A stretch of 7,145 bases of DNA from assembly GCA_045114455.1 (NCBI GenBank), contig JBGUKN010000069.1, positions 1-7,145 of the forward strand, written 5' to 3'. The notes beneath the pieces were generated by a model, which saw only the letters and a program-made list of their open reading frames with translations, did not search any database and was not told where the DNA came from. Shown here one piece after another: positions 1 to 6,573 of this stretch (position 1 is its first letter; the number at the start of each line of letters is the position of its first letter). Source of the stretch: UBA1732 sp045114455 (GTDB taxonomy: Bacteria > Verrucomicrobiota > Lentisphaeria > Victivallales > UBA1829). Both the position numbers and the translations under genes were made by a program.

Positions 1-1002
1 GTAGGGGATGTAGTTCCAGTTCAAGCCGATGCCATGCACTTTCTCCTTGTCGATGCAGAGCACCCGGTAGCCGTTGTCCTTCAGGAACTGCACGAGCGTG
101 ATCCAGCCGAACGGGTTGTTCCAGTATTTCGCCTGCGAACTGGACTGGGCTGCGACGCAGACGTATTTTTCCTTGATCTTGCGCGGGGCGGAAAGGTCAA
201 CGCGCGGCGGAATGTCGGAAGTATCCTCCAGACCGAGGATGTAGCCTGCCGTCCGGTGCAGACCGATGTAGCGGAAGTCGATCGGCTGGTTGTCCACATC
301 GCCCCGGAAGAAAAGCCCCATGTAGTAGGAGGCGTACGGACGGTGCGTCTTGGTCTCCTCGGTCGTGATGAACGTGATGTTCGGATACTGCTTCTTGAAG
401 ATGTCCGCGATCCACGGAGTCATCACGCAAACGAGCTTGCATTTGTGTTTCAGCTGGAAACGCTCGACATAGCTGAACCACCCGATGCTGTCGCCGATGG
501 TGCCGACCGGGAGCTGGATCATGACCTCCTTGTCCGTGGCGTCGTAGTCGTGCGTGAAGATCGGCTTGTCGTTGCCTTTGTCGTGGATGATGAGGCGGAA
601 CCGGATGAAGAACTTCTTCACGCTGGTGATGAACGCGCCCGGCACCGTGTCCGCGCTGTACAGGATGATGCCGGTGTCGATATCCGTAAACGTGACATGG
701 TAGTTCTTGCCGTTCTGCGGGAAAAGGATGCGGATGCCGTGGTTGAAGTCGAATTTGATGCCTTCGACCGCGTCAAGAACCGGAATCTGCGGAATCTCGC
801 CGTAAATCGACGGCTGTTTCTTCGGGTCGGGCTTCTGCCCGGGCGCCAGGTCGGGAGCGCCGGTCGCCTGCGAAATCGGCTGCGGATCAGGGCCCTTCTG
901 GGTGATGTTCGGAGCATTCTGCGCCCCCGTTGCGGGCGCAACGGAAATATCCTTGGCAAAATCCCGGGCTTGAGGCGTAACGACAATGGAACTGGAATCC
1001 AC
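1..1002 (-). CDS. Autotransporter-type protein O-heptosyltransferase, N-terminal part (runs off left edge)
   Basis: The minus strand is open without a stop from a GTG at 1002 to the window edge, giving 334 residues and no C-terminus. The start is set by AAGGAG at 1015-1010, 7 nt upstream. Residues 1-74 are a Pro/Gln/Ala-rich low-complexity leader. From residue 82 (IKFDFNHG) the protein follows the bacterial autotransporter heptosyltransferase family (TibC/Aah type): HDYDATDKEVMIQLPVGTIGD at about 151-171, FRYIGLHRTAGYILG around 245-258, and YVCVAAQSSSQAKYWNNPFG at 280-299. The family moves heptose from ADP-heptose onto Ser/Thr of self-associating autotransporters in the cytoplasm. D171 and K292 are 121 residues apart, close to the spacing I recall for the TibC catalytic pair D110/K230. 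D171 lies in a GD motif like the catalytic Asp of WaaC. The iron-binding Cys cluster expected near the C-terminus would be outside the window. The family call is firm; the acceptor protein is not visible. Confidence 0.88.
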   Translation of the reverse strand, partial: MDSSSIVVTPQARDFAKDISVAPATGAQNAPNITQKGPDPQPISQATGAPDLAPGQKPDPKKQPSIYGEIPQIPVLDAVEGIKFDFNHGIRILFPQNGKNYHVTFTDIDTGIILYSADTVPGAFITSVKKFFIRFRLIIHDKGNDKPIFTHDYDATDKEVMIQLPVGTIGDSIGWFSYVERFQLKHKCKLVCVMTPWIADIFKKQYPNITFITTEETKTHRPYASYYMGLFFRGDVDNQPIDFRYIGLHRTAGYILGLEDTSDIPPRVDLSAPRKIKEKYVCVAAQSSSQAKYWNNPFGWITLVQFLKDNGYRVLCIDKEKVHGIGLNWNYIPY

Positions 1003-1030
1003 GGCTTTTCTCCTTCCGTATGCAAATATA

Positions 1031-1050
1031 TTTTCGGACATGTCCTAAAA
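1031..1050. promoter_or_regulatory. 20-bp near-perfect palindrome, probable operator of the heptosyltransferase gene
   Basis: TTTTCGGACATGTCCTAAAA pairs with itself at 18 of 20 positions; only the C/T pair at 1035/1046 breaks it. The core GGACATGTCC (1036-1045) is a perfect 10-bp palindrome. Its centre lies within a few bases of the predicted transcription start on the minus strand, where a bound dimer would block initiation. The binding protein is unknown. A role as an mRNA hairpin is unlikely because the perfect core leaves no loop. Confidence 0.5.
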
Positions 1051-1077
1051 CAATAGCACCATGATGAAAAAAGTCAA
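1050..1077 (-). promoter_or_regulatory. Candidate sigma70 promoter of the heptosyltransferase gene
   Basis: Read on the minus strand, TTGACT (1077-1072) and TATTGT (1055-1050) are separated by 16 nt. They match the TTGACA/TATAAT consensus at 5 and 4 positions. The start of transcription would fall near 1043, leaving a leader of about 40 nt before the GTG at 1002. The call rests on consensus match and position only. Confidence 0.55.
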
Positions 1078-1139
1078 GACCGACTTCATTTTTTCTTTCC
1101 GTTCCACACTCGTTTTTTCGACATTATCTTTCCGTCGGC

Positions 1140-1172
1140 TTGATTTTTTTAAAAGTTGTGCTAACTTATAAT
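1140..1172 (+). promoter_or_regulatory. Candidate promoter of the efflux operon (consensus -10)
   Basis: A perfect TATAAT lies at 1167-1172, 53 nt before the adaptor start codon, in an AT-rich stretch. The best -35 by sequence is TTGATT at 1140-1145, but the 21-nt spacer is too long for a standard promoter. At the standard 17-nt spacing the -35 would be a run of T (1144-1149). The -10 box is convincing and the -35 weak, which may mean the promoter depends on an activator or is simply of moderate strength. Confidence 0.5.
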
Positions 1173-1187
1173 TCGTACATCGAATTA
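1169..1187. promoter_or_regulatory. Inverted repeat overlapping the efflux-operon -10 box, probable operator
   Basis: TAATTCG (1169-1175) and CGAATTA (1181-1187) are exact inverted copies around the 5-nt spacer TACAT. After one mismatch the symmetry resumes for two more pairs (1166-1167 with 1189-1190). The left arm covers most of the TATAAT box and the right arm covers the expected transcription start, a typical place for a TetR- or MarR-type repressor of an efflux operon. No such regulator gene is in the window. The sequence differs from the palindrome at 1031-1050, so the two divergent promoters probably answer to different proteins. Confidence 0.5.
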
Positions 1188-1224
1188 AAAATAAAACCAA
1201 ACCATTTGGAGAAAGCTATAAATC

Positions 1225-2565
1225 ATGGGTAAAAAAATCGTTCTGCTGGCCCTCATCGCAGGTTTCGCGGCCATCGCCGTTTTTGCCTGGCAGCGTTATC
1301 AGGAATCGGTGGAAGAGGAGGAAAGAAAGGCCCAGAAGAAGCCGGAAGATGCTGTCGTGGTGAACGTAGTCAAAACCGAACGCATCACCATGCTTGACGA
1401 GCGTGTCTACTCCGGCACGACGCAGGCGTGGAGCTCCTTCGACATCGACCCGGAAGTCTCCGCCAAGCTCGTTTCCCTGAAATTCGACATCGGCGACAAG
1501 ATCAAGAAAGGCGATCTCATCGCCCAGCTCGACGACTCCAACTACGACCAGGCCGTGCGACAGGCCCAGGCCGAACTCGAAGTCGCCAAGGCCAAGGATG
1601 TCGAAGTAAAGGCCATGCTCAAGCTCCGCAAATCGCAGTACGACCGCCTCAAGCTCCTCCATGAACGCAACGCCACTAGCGATTCCGAGTTCGAAAACGC
1701 GGAAAGCGCCATGAAGGTGCAGGAGGCAGCCCTCGTCCAGAGCGACGCCAACATCCAGAACTGCGAAGCCAGGCTCGCCGCTGCTAAGGTCAAACTCGAC
1801 GACACCAGGATTTTCGCGGACTGGAGCTCGGGGTCCGACATCCGCCACGTCGGCGACCGCTACGTCGACGAGGGCTCGCTCGTCTCCCCCGGCAAGCCCA
1901 TCCTGAAGATCATCGAAATCGACCGCATCAAGGCCAGGATCCCGATCATCGAACGCGATTTCCGCTTCCTTCAGGTCGGGCAGAAGGCCGAGGTCACCAC
2001 CGACGCATACCCCGGCGCAACGTTCGAAGGAACCGTGGAAATGATCTCCAACGAACTCGCCGAAAGCACCCGCACCGTGGTCGCCATCCTCTCCATCCCG
2101 AACAAGGATTTCCGTCTCCGCCCCGGCATGTTCGTCCGCGTCCGCATCGTGCTTTCCGAACACAAGGACACACAGGCAGTTCCGCCGAACGCCGTCCTGA
2201 CCAGAAACGACCAGCTCGGCATCTTCACGATCAACCCGTCCGACCAGACTGCCCTCTTCGTGCCGGTCGTGACCGGACTTGAAACCCGCTCCCGCGTGGA
2301 AATCCTTTCGCCCGAGCTGAAAGGCCCGGTCGTGACCGTCGGCAACCACATGCTCGAAAACGGCAAGAAGGTCGAAATCTCCCAGCTCAGCCGCCTGCAT
2401 ATGGCGGAAACTCTGGCCGCCGAAGCGGAAGCCGCGAAAAACGCGGAACCGAAGCCCGCCGCGGATACCGCCGCGCAGGGCAAACAGCCTGAACAGCAGC
2501 CCGCCGCGAAACAGAACGACCAGCCGCAGGCCGTCCCGGCAGCATCCGGAGAAAAAGCGCAATGA
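1225..2565 (+). CDS. RND efflux periplasmic adaptor (membrane fusion protein, HlyD/AcrA family)
   Basis: This 446-residue protein is the periplasmic adaptor that links the RND pump encoded next to it to an outer-membrane channel. A Lys-Lys start and one hydrophobic helix (about 5-22) with no lipobox Cys suggest an uncleaved inner-membrane anchor, unlike lipidated AcrA. The first half-lipoyl segment is around 73-103 (FDIGDKIKKGDLIAQLD). A charged, Ala-rich alpha-hairpin coiled coil follows to about 193. The second half-lipoyl segment has YVDEGSLVSPGKPI near 213-226. The beta-barrel region includes VGQKAEVTTDAYPGATFEG and LRPGMFVRVRI. The usual APFDG-like turn at the hairpin exit is replaced by ADWSSGSDI. 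The last 50 or so residues are an Ala/Pro/Gln-rich tail that looks disordered. GGAG at 1208-1211 is a somewhat distant ribosome site (13 nt). The stop overlaps the next start as ATGA, so the two are co-translated. Confidence 0.93.
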   Translation: MGKKIVLLALIAGFAAIAVFAWQRYQESVEEEERKAQKKPEDAVVVNVVKTERITMLDERVYSGTTQAWSSFDIDPEVSAKLVSLKFDIGDKIKKGDLIAQLDDSNYDQAVRQAQAELEVAKAKDVEVKAMLKLRKSQYDRLKLLHERNATSDSEFENAESAMKVQEAALVQSDANIQNCEARLAAAKVKLDDTRIFADWSSGSDIRHVGDRYVDEGSLVSPGKPILKIIEIDRIKARIPIIERDFRFLQVGQKAEVTTDAYPGATFEGTVEMISNELAESTRTVVAILSIPNKDFRLRPGMFVRVRIVLSEHKDTQAVPPNAVLTRNDQLGIFTINPSDQTALFVPVVTGLETRSRVEILSPELKGPVVTVGNHMLENGKKVEISQLSRLHMAETLAAEAEAAKNAEPKPAADTAAQGKQPEQQPAAKQNDQPQAVPAASGEKAQ

Positions 2566-5500
2566 AATTAGCCGACTTTTCCGTCTCGCGTCCGATCTTC
2601 ATCTCAATGTTCGCCTGCATCATCCTGGTGCTGGGCGGCATCTCGCTGAAATACCTTCCCGTGGACCTGTTCCCGGAGATCGACTTCCCCGCGTGCTCCA
2701 TCACCACGTTCTACGATGACGCGTCCCCGCAGGAAGTCGAGGAACTCATCACGCGCCCGATCGAACGCCAGATCAGCGCCGTCACCGGCATCGAGGAGAT
2801 CACGTCCATCAGCTCCGAGGAGACCAGCTCCGTCATCGTGCGCTTCACCTGGGGCACCAACCTCGACAACGCCATCTCCGACATCCGCGACCGCATCGAC
2901 CGCGCGCTGAAGATGCTGCCCGACGACGTGGACCGTCCGATGCTCATCCGCTTCAACTCCGCGTCCATGCCGATCATGCGCCTGGGCGTCAGCACGGACA
3001 TGGACCTCACCAAGGCCAAGAAATATCTGGAAGACAGCGTCCTGTACCGCTTCGAGCGTGTCGAGGGTGTCGCCAGCGCAAACATCAGCGGCGGCTACGA
3101 CCGCGAAATCCATGTCCTGCTCGACGTCGACAAGGCAAAACTTCTCCACGTCCCGCTGACCGACATCCTCGCCAAGCTCCGCAGCGCGAACGTCACCACG
3201 CCCGCCGGCAACCAGAAATCCGGCACGCTCGACGTCCGCCTCCGCACCATGGGCACATTCAACAACCTCGACGAGATCCGCAACCTCTTCCTCACTGTCG
3301 GCCCCGACGGATCCGCAGTCTGCATCCGCGACATCGCAGAAGTAGTCGATACGCACGAGGAAGCCACGCGCTTCGTCCGCATCAACGGCAAGCCAGGCAT
3401 CTACATCGAAGTCTACAAGCAGTCCGGCTCCAACACTGTCGGCGTGGCGAAGGAAGTCCGCGCCGAACTTGAAAAGATCAACGCCGAACTCGAAGGCAGC
3501 TTCAACATCGTCCCCGTCACCGACGAATCCGAATACATCCAGCGGTCCATCAACAACGTGTCGAACACCGCCGTCTCCGGCGGCCTCCTCGCCATCCTGA
3601 TCCTCTTCGTCTTCCTCTGCAACGTCCGAAGCACGCTCATCATCGCCATCAGCATCCCGCTGTCGATCGTCGCCACCTTCGCGCTCATCTATTTCTGCGG
3701 ATTCACGCTGAACATCATGACGCTCGGCGGTCTCGCGCTCGGCGTCGGCATGCTCGTGGACAACTCCATCGTGGTGCTGGAAAACACCGTGCGACTGCAT
3801 GACGGCGGCATGCCGCGCGCCGAAGCGGCACGGCAGGGCGCCAGCGAAGTCACCAGCGCCCTCATCTCCAGTACGCTCACCACCGTCGCAGTCTTCCTGC
3901 CCATGGTCTTCATGAAGGGCATGGCGGGCGTGATGTTCAAGCAGCTCGCCTACGTGATCGCGTTCGCGCTGCTCTGCTCGCTCATCTCCGCCCTGACCAT
4001 CGTGCCCATGCTCTGCGGCCAGATGCTCACCGAAAGCGAGTCCCAGAAGAGCGGATTTATCTCCTGGTTCGCGAAGATCTCGAAGAAGGGATTCGACGCA
4101 CTCTCCGACTACTACGCCGACGCTCTCGACTCCGTCCTGCGTCACAAGCTCATCACGATCATCGTCGGTGTCGGCCTCCTTTCCTTCTGCTTCGTGATCG
4201 CACCCCTCATCGGCACCGAGCTCATGCCGAAGACCGACGAGGGCCAGATCCGCATCAACATGGAAGACGCCGTCGGCACGGGTCCCGAGTTCGTGAACGA
4301 GACCGTCATCGCCACCGAGCAGATCATCCGCTCGCAAATAGGCCCCGACCTCAAGTACTGGACCTCCTCCGCCGGCGCGTCCACCTGGAACTCCTCCGGC
4401 GGCCACAAGGCAAGCTACAACCTGAAGCTCACCCCGAGGACCGAACGCTACGAAGGCATCGAATCCATCGCCGCACGCCTCGGCAAAGCGCTCAACAAAC
4501 TCCCCGGTACCATCTTCCGCGTGCGTTCCGCGCAGTCCTTCATGGGCGGACGCGGCGCGGGCGGCGACGCCATCCAGATCGACATCCGCGGATACGACTT
4601 CGAGACCGCAGAGGACCTCGCCCGCCGCGTGCAGGCGCTCTGCCTCACGGTCGAAGGCGTGACCGACGCGAAGCTCTCGCGCGACATCGGCATGCCGGAA
4701 AACCGCGTCATCATCGACCGTGAAAAGGCCGGCAAGATGAAGGTGGACGTGAACACCATCGCGAACTGCCTCCGCCTCGGCCTCGCCGGGACCCAGGCCA
4801 ACTACTTCCGCGAAAACGGCTACGAGTACAAGATCCTCGTGAAGGTCAAGGACGCCAAGTACATGAACACCGACTCCCTGCTCGACCTCACCGTCCGGAA
4901 CGGCGACGGCGAGAACGTCGCGCTCCGCAACTTCCTGACCACGGAAAAGGTCCTCGGCCCCGTCACAATCGAACGCAAGAATCAGCAACGCAACCTGACC
5001 GTCTCCGCCAACCTCTACGACCGCGACCTCGGGTCCGCCGTCGAGGAAATGCAGGAGAAGATCAAGTCGCTCTATCCGCTGCCCGCCGACTTCACGATCT
5101 CGTTCTCCGGCGACTACGAGGACCAGCAGGACACCTTCCGCGAGCTCGGCATGGCGTTCGCGCTCGCCCTCGTCCTGGTCTACATGGTCATGGCGTGCCA
5201 GTTCGAATCCCTGATCGACCCGCTGATCGTCATGTTCTCCGTGCCCCTCGCGGCGATCGGCGTCATCCTCATGCTCTTCCTCACCTACACCACGTTCAAC
5301 ATCCAGTCCTTCATCGGCTGCGTCATGCTCGCCGGAATCGTGGTGAACAACGCCATCCTGCTCGTCGACACGGCAAACCTCCTGCGCCGCCGCGACAAGC
5401 TCCCGCTGACGACCGCGGTCCGCGAAACCGGACGCCGCCGTCTGCGCCCGATCCTGATGACCACGCTCACCACCGTGCTCGGCCTCATTCCGCTCGCGCT

Positions 5501-5720
5501 CGGCCTCGGCGAAGGCGGCGAATCCCAGGCGCCCCTCGCACGCGCCGTGATCGGCGGCCTCACCAGCTCCACGCTCATCACGCTGTTCTTCATCCCCGCG
5601 CTCTATGCCGGATGGGAAGGCTGGCGCGAACACGTCCGCGAGAAGAGGGCGCTCAAGAAGCAGAAGAAAGCCGGGGAATCCGGCGCGGCGCCGGAACCGG
5701 AAGGCGCACAGCCCGCATAA
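2562..5720 (+). CDS. RND-family efflux transporter, inner-membrane subunit (HAE1/AcrB type)
   Basis: At 1052 residues this has the full AcrB-like length and the twofold RND plan. TM1 (about 11-29) is followed by a periplasmic porter/docking domain (about 30-330) and TM2-6 (about 337-482). A cytoplasmic linker leads to TM7 (about 528-548), a second periplasmic domain (about 550-855) and TM8-12 (about 860-1012). The short cytoplasmic tail is Lys-rich, then Pro/Ala-rich. It would use proton influx to expel hydrophobic or amphiphilic compounds. TM4 carries GVGMLVDNSIVVLEN with D400 and N401 where AcrB has D407-D408. TM10 carries GIVVNNAILL with N929 at the position of AcrB K940. R962 in RPILMTTL matches AcrB R971. 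This VDN/VNN pattern marks a broad RND subgroup and differs from the CzcA metal pumps. It starts inside the adaptor stop codon, with GGAGAAAAAG just upstream. The substrate cannot be deduced, and no outer-membrane channel gene is present. Confidence 0.95.
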   Translation: MKLADFSVSRPIFISMFACIILVLGGISLKYLPVDLFPEIDFPACSITTFYDDASPQEVEELITRPIERQISAVTGIEEITSISSEETSSVIVRFTWGTNLDNAISDIRDRIDRALKMLPDDVDRPMLIRFNSASMPIMRLGVSTDMDLTKAKKYLEDSVLYRFERVEGVASANISGGYDREIHVLLDVDKAKLLHVPLTDILAKLRSANVTTPAGNQKSGTLDVRLRTMGTFNNLDEIRNLFLTVGPDGSAVCIRDIAEVVDTHEEATRFVRINGKPGIYIEVYKQSGSNTVGVAKEVRAELEKINAELEGSFNIVPVTDESEYIQRSINNVSNTAVSGGLLAILILFVFLCNVRSTLIIAISIPLSIVATFALIYFCGFTLNIMTLGGLALGVGMLVDNSIVVLENTVRLHDGGMPRAEAARQGASEVTSALISSTLTTVAVFLPMVFMKGMAGVMFKQLAYVIAFALLCSLISALTIVPMLCGQMLTESESQKSGFISWFAKISKKGFDALSDYYADALDSVLRHKLITIIVGVGLLSFCFVIAPLIGTELMPKTDEGQIRINMEDAVGTGPEFVNETVIATEQIIRSQIGPDLKYWTSSAGASTWNSSGGHKASYNLKLTPRTERYEGIESIAARLGKALNKLPGTIFRVRSAQSFMGGRGAGGDAIQIDIRGYDFETAEDLARRVQALCLTVEGVTDAKLSRDIGMPENRVIIDREKAGKMKVDVNTIANCLRLGLAGTQANYFRENGYEYKILVKVKDAKYMNTDSLLDLTVRNGDGENVALRNFLTTEKVLGPVTIERKNQQRNLTVSANLYDRDLGSAVEEMQEKIKSLYPLPADFTISFSGDYEDQQDTFRELGMAFALALVLVYMVMACQFESLIDPLIVMFSVPLAAIGVILMLFLTYTTFNIQSFIGCVMLAGIVVNNAILLVDTANLLRRRDKLPLTTAVRETGRRRLRPILMTTLTTVLGLIPLALGLGEGGESQAPLARAVIGGLTSSTLITLFFIPALYAGWEGWREHVREKRALKKQKKAGESGAAPEPEGAQPA

Positions 5721-5749
5721 CCGGCGCGAACATTTCCCCTGCCCCGTAC

Positions 5750-5784
5750 GGACGGAGACTTTCAACGGTCTCCGTCCTTTTTTT
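5750..5784 (+). terminator. Rho-independent terminator of the efflux operon
   Basis: GGACGGAGAC (5750-5759) and GTCTCCGTCC (5768-5777) form a perfect 10-bp GC-rich stem with an 8-nt loop, followed directly by seven T (5778-5784). It begins 30 nt after the transporter stop codon. This is a textbook intrinsic terminator and separates the pump operon from the phosphatase gene. Confidence 0.93.
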
Positions 5785-5796
5785 CTGCTCAATCGC

Positions 5797-5824
5797 TTGC
5801 TTTTTTCCCGCATCATGCTACATT
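5797..5824 (+). promoter_or_regulatory. Candidate promoter of the HAD phosphatase gene
   Basis: TTGCTT (5797-5802) and TACATT (5819-5824) are separated by 16 nt and each matches the sigma70 consensus at four positions. Because a strong terminator lies just upstream, the phosphatase gene needs a promoter within 5785-5870, and this is the best pair I see there. Confidence 0.4.
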
Positions 5825-5879
5825 ATTGACCGTATTTTCCGCAACACGCAAATCTCTTTCCCATTCAGGAGACTTCCCC

Positions 5880-6461
5880 ATGCGCCAGGCATGTTTTTTC
5901 GACCGCGACGGCGTCATCATCGAAGAAGCCGACTACATCCATGATCCCGCCCTCGTCCGCCTGTGCCCGTTCGCCGCGGAGGCCGTCCGCGCCATGCACG
6001 ACGCCGGACGACTCGTAATCGTCGTGTCCAACCAGTCCGGCATCGCCCGCGGCTATTTCACTGAGGCCGACCTGAGAGCCGTCGACGCCCGCATGAACGA
6101 GCTTCTGGCGGCGGAGGGCGCGCACATCGACGCGACATATTACTGCTACCACCACAAGAAAGGCATCATCCCGGAGTACGCGATCGACTGCGACTGCCGC
6201 AAGCCCAAGCCCGGGCTTTTCCTGCGCGCCGCGAAGGATCTCGACATCGACCTCTCCGCCTCGTTCATGATCGGCGACAAGGAATCCGACCTGGAGGCCG
6301 GGATCAACGCCGGCTGCCGCGGCGTCGCGCTGGTCCGCACGGGGCACGGCGTGCACCAGAACATCGAGAAGATCCCCCAGGCGGTCGACGTCGGGGACGT
6401 GCTGACCGCGGCGAAGGAGCTTCTGGCGCGGGAGGACAAGTCCTCCACCTCCACTAAATAG
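5880..6461 (+). CDS. gmhB: D-glycero-D-manno-heptose-1,7-bisphosphate 7-phosphatase-like HAD-IIIA hydrolase
   Basis: This 193-residue protein is the usual GmhB size. In the ADP-heptose pathway GmhB removes the 7-phosphate of heptose-1,7-bisphosphate in the cytoplasm. All HAD motifs are present: FFDRDGV with nucleophile D8 and acid/base D10, SNQSGIARG with S50, RKPKPG at 108-113 with the motif III Lys, and GDKESD at 133-138. The zinc site CxH(x12)CxC is complete as C90, H92, C105 and C107, the same spacing as in E. coli GmhB. It separates this family from plain phosphoglycolate-type HADs, though the HisB phosphatase domain shares it. No HisB dehydratase domain or his gene is attached, which favours GmhB. 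The ATG at 5880 is chosen for AGGAG at 5867-5871, 8 nt away, and because MRQACFFDRDG is the natural family start. An in-frame TTG at 5826 would add 18 residues unlike the family. The alpha or beta anomer preference cannot be read from sequence. Confidence 0.85.
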   Translation: MRQACFFDRDGVIIEEADYIHDPALVRLCPFAAEAVRAMHDAGRLVIVVSNQSGIARGYFTEADLRAVDARMNELLAAEGAHIDATYYCYHHKKGIIPEYAIDCDCRKPKPGLFLRAAKDLDIDLSASFMIGDKESDLEAGINAGCRGVALVRTGHGVHQNIEKIPQAVDVGDVLTAAKELLAREDKSSTSTK

Positions 6462-6482
6462 TGTCCGGCTTCGCCCGGACAC
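6431..6482 (+). terminator. Two tandem hairpins at the end of the phosphatase gene
   Basis: GGAGGA (6431-6436) pairs with TCCTCC (6441-6446) over a CAAG loop inside the last codons. GTGTCCGG (6461-6468), starting on the final base of the stop codon, pairs with CCGGACAC (6475-6482) over the loop CTTCGC. Neither is followed by a run of T on either strand. They may therefore act in mRNA 3'-end protection or factor-dependent termination rather than as a classical intrinsic terminator. Confidence 0.45.
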
Positions 6483-6503
6483 ACAACAATCCGTGACAAG
6501 GCG

Positions 6504-6530
6504 GCGTCCGGTATCCGGCGCAGTATTTTC
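6504..6530 (+). terminator. Possible weak intrinsic terminator after the phosphatase gene
   Basis: GCG-T-CCGG (6504-6511) pairs with CCGGCGC (6515-6521) around a TAT loop, with one bulged T. AGTATTTTC (6522-6530) follows, giving a modest U-rich tract. It is the only hairpin in this gap with a T-rich tail. It is much weaker than the one at 5750-5784. Confidence 0.35.
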
Positions 6531-6538
6531 CGTCGTCG

Positions 6539-6573
6539 TTTTCGCCGGAACAGTTTGTATTTTCGCCGGAAAA
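6539..6573. repeat. Pair of 12-bp direct repeats, probable operator of the Lrp-type regulator gene
   Basis: TTTTCGCCGGAA occurs exactly at 6539-6550 and at 6560-6571, a 21-bp period equal to two helical turns. The second copy extends to the dyad TTTTC-GCCG-GAAAA (6560-6573). Copy one lies just upstream of the candidate -35 box and copy two fills most of the -35/-10 spacer. Lrp/AsnC proteins bind as dimers and higher oligomers to helically phased sites, often in their own promoters, so autoregulation is the simplest reading. Confidence 0.5.

Noticed and set aside
34..1056. A 340-codon plus-strand frame over the left end
   Set aside because: It has no family resemblance and is the mirror of the minus-strand heptosyltransferase, whose frame has a ribosome site and conserved motifs.
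1066..1095. A-run/T-run inverted repeat (AAGTC at 1071-1075 with GACTT at 1082-1086) considered as a terminator
   Set aside because: The GC part of the stem is only 5 bp and it overlaps the minus-strand -35 region. No gene ends nearby on either strand, so a terminator makes no sense there.
1094..1135. Direct repeat TCTTTCCGT at 1094-1102 and 1127-1135
   Set aside because: It is a 9-bp match in low-complexity T/C-rich DNA, not in phase with a promoter element that I can place, so likely chance.
1216..2562. A 448-codon minus-strand frame opposite the adaptor gene
   Set aside because: Same codon-bias artefact, with composition rich in Gly/Val/Asp/Phe and no family motif. The plus-strand adaptor is clearly the real gene.
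2604..5816. A 1070-codon open frame on the minus strand opposite the RND transporter gene
   Set aside because: The translation is a monotonous Asp/Glu/Val/Gly/Arg/His mix without domains. It arises because the sense gene avoids TTA, CTA and TCA codons, which leaves the antisense frame free of stops. The sense protein has complete RND motifs.
5826..5879. Upstream TTG start at 5826 for the phosphatase
   Set aside because: The extra 18 residues are unlike the family N-terminus, while the ATG at 5880 has AGGAG at ideal spacing.
5195..5944. A 249-codon plus-strand frame spanning the end of the transporter and the terminator
   Set aside because: Arg/Pro/His-rich shadow of the transporter gene in another frame that runs through the terminator; it has no domain or ribosome site.
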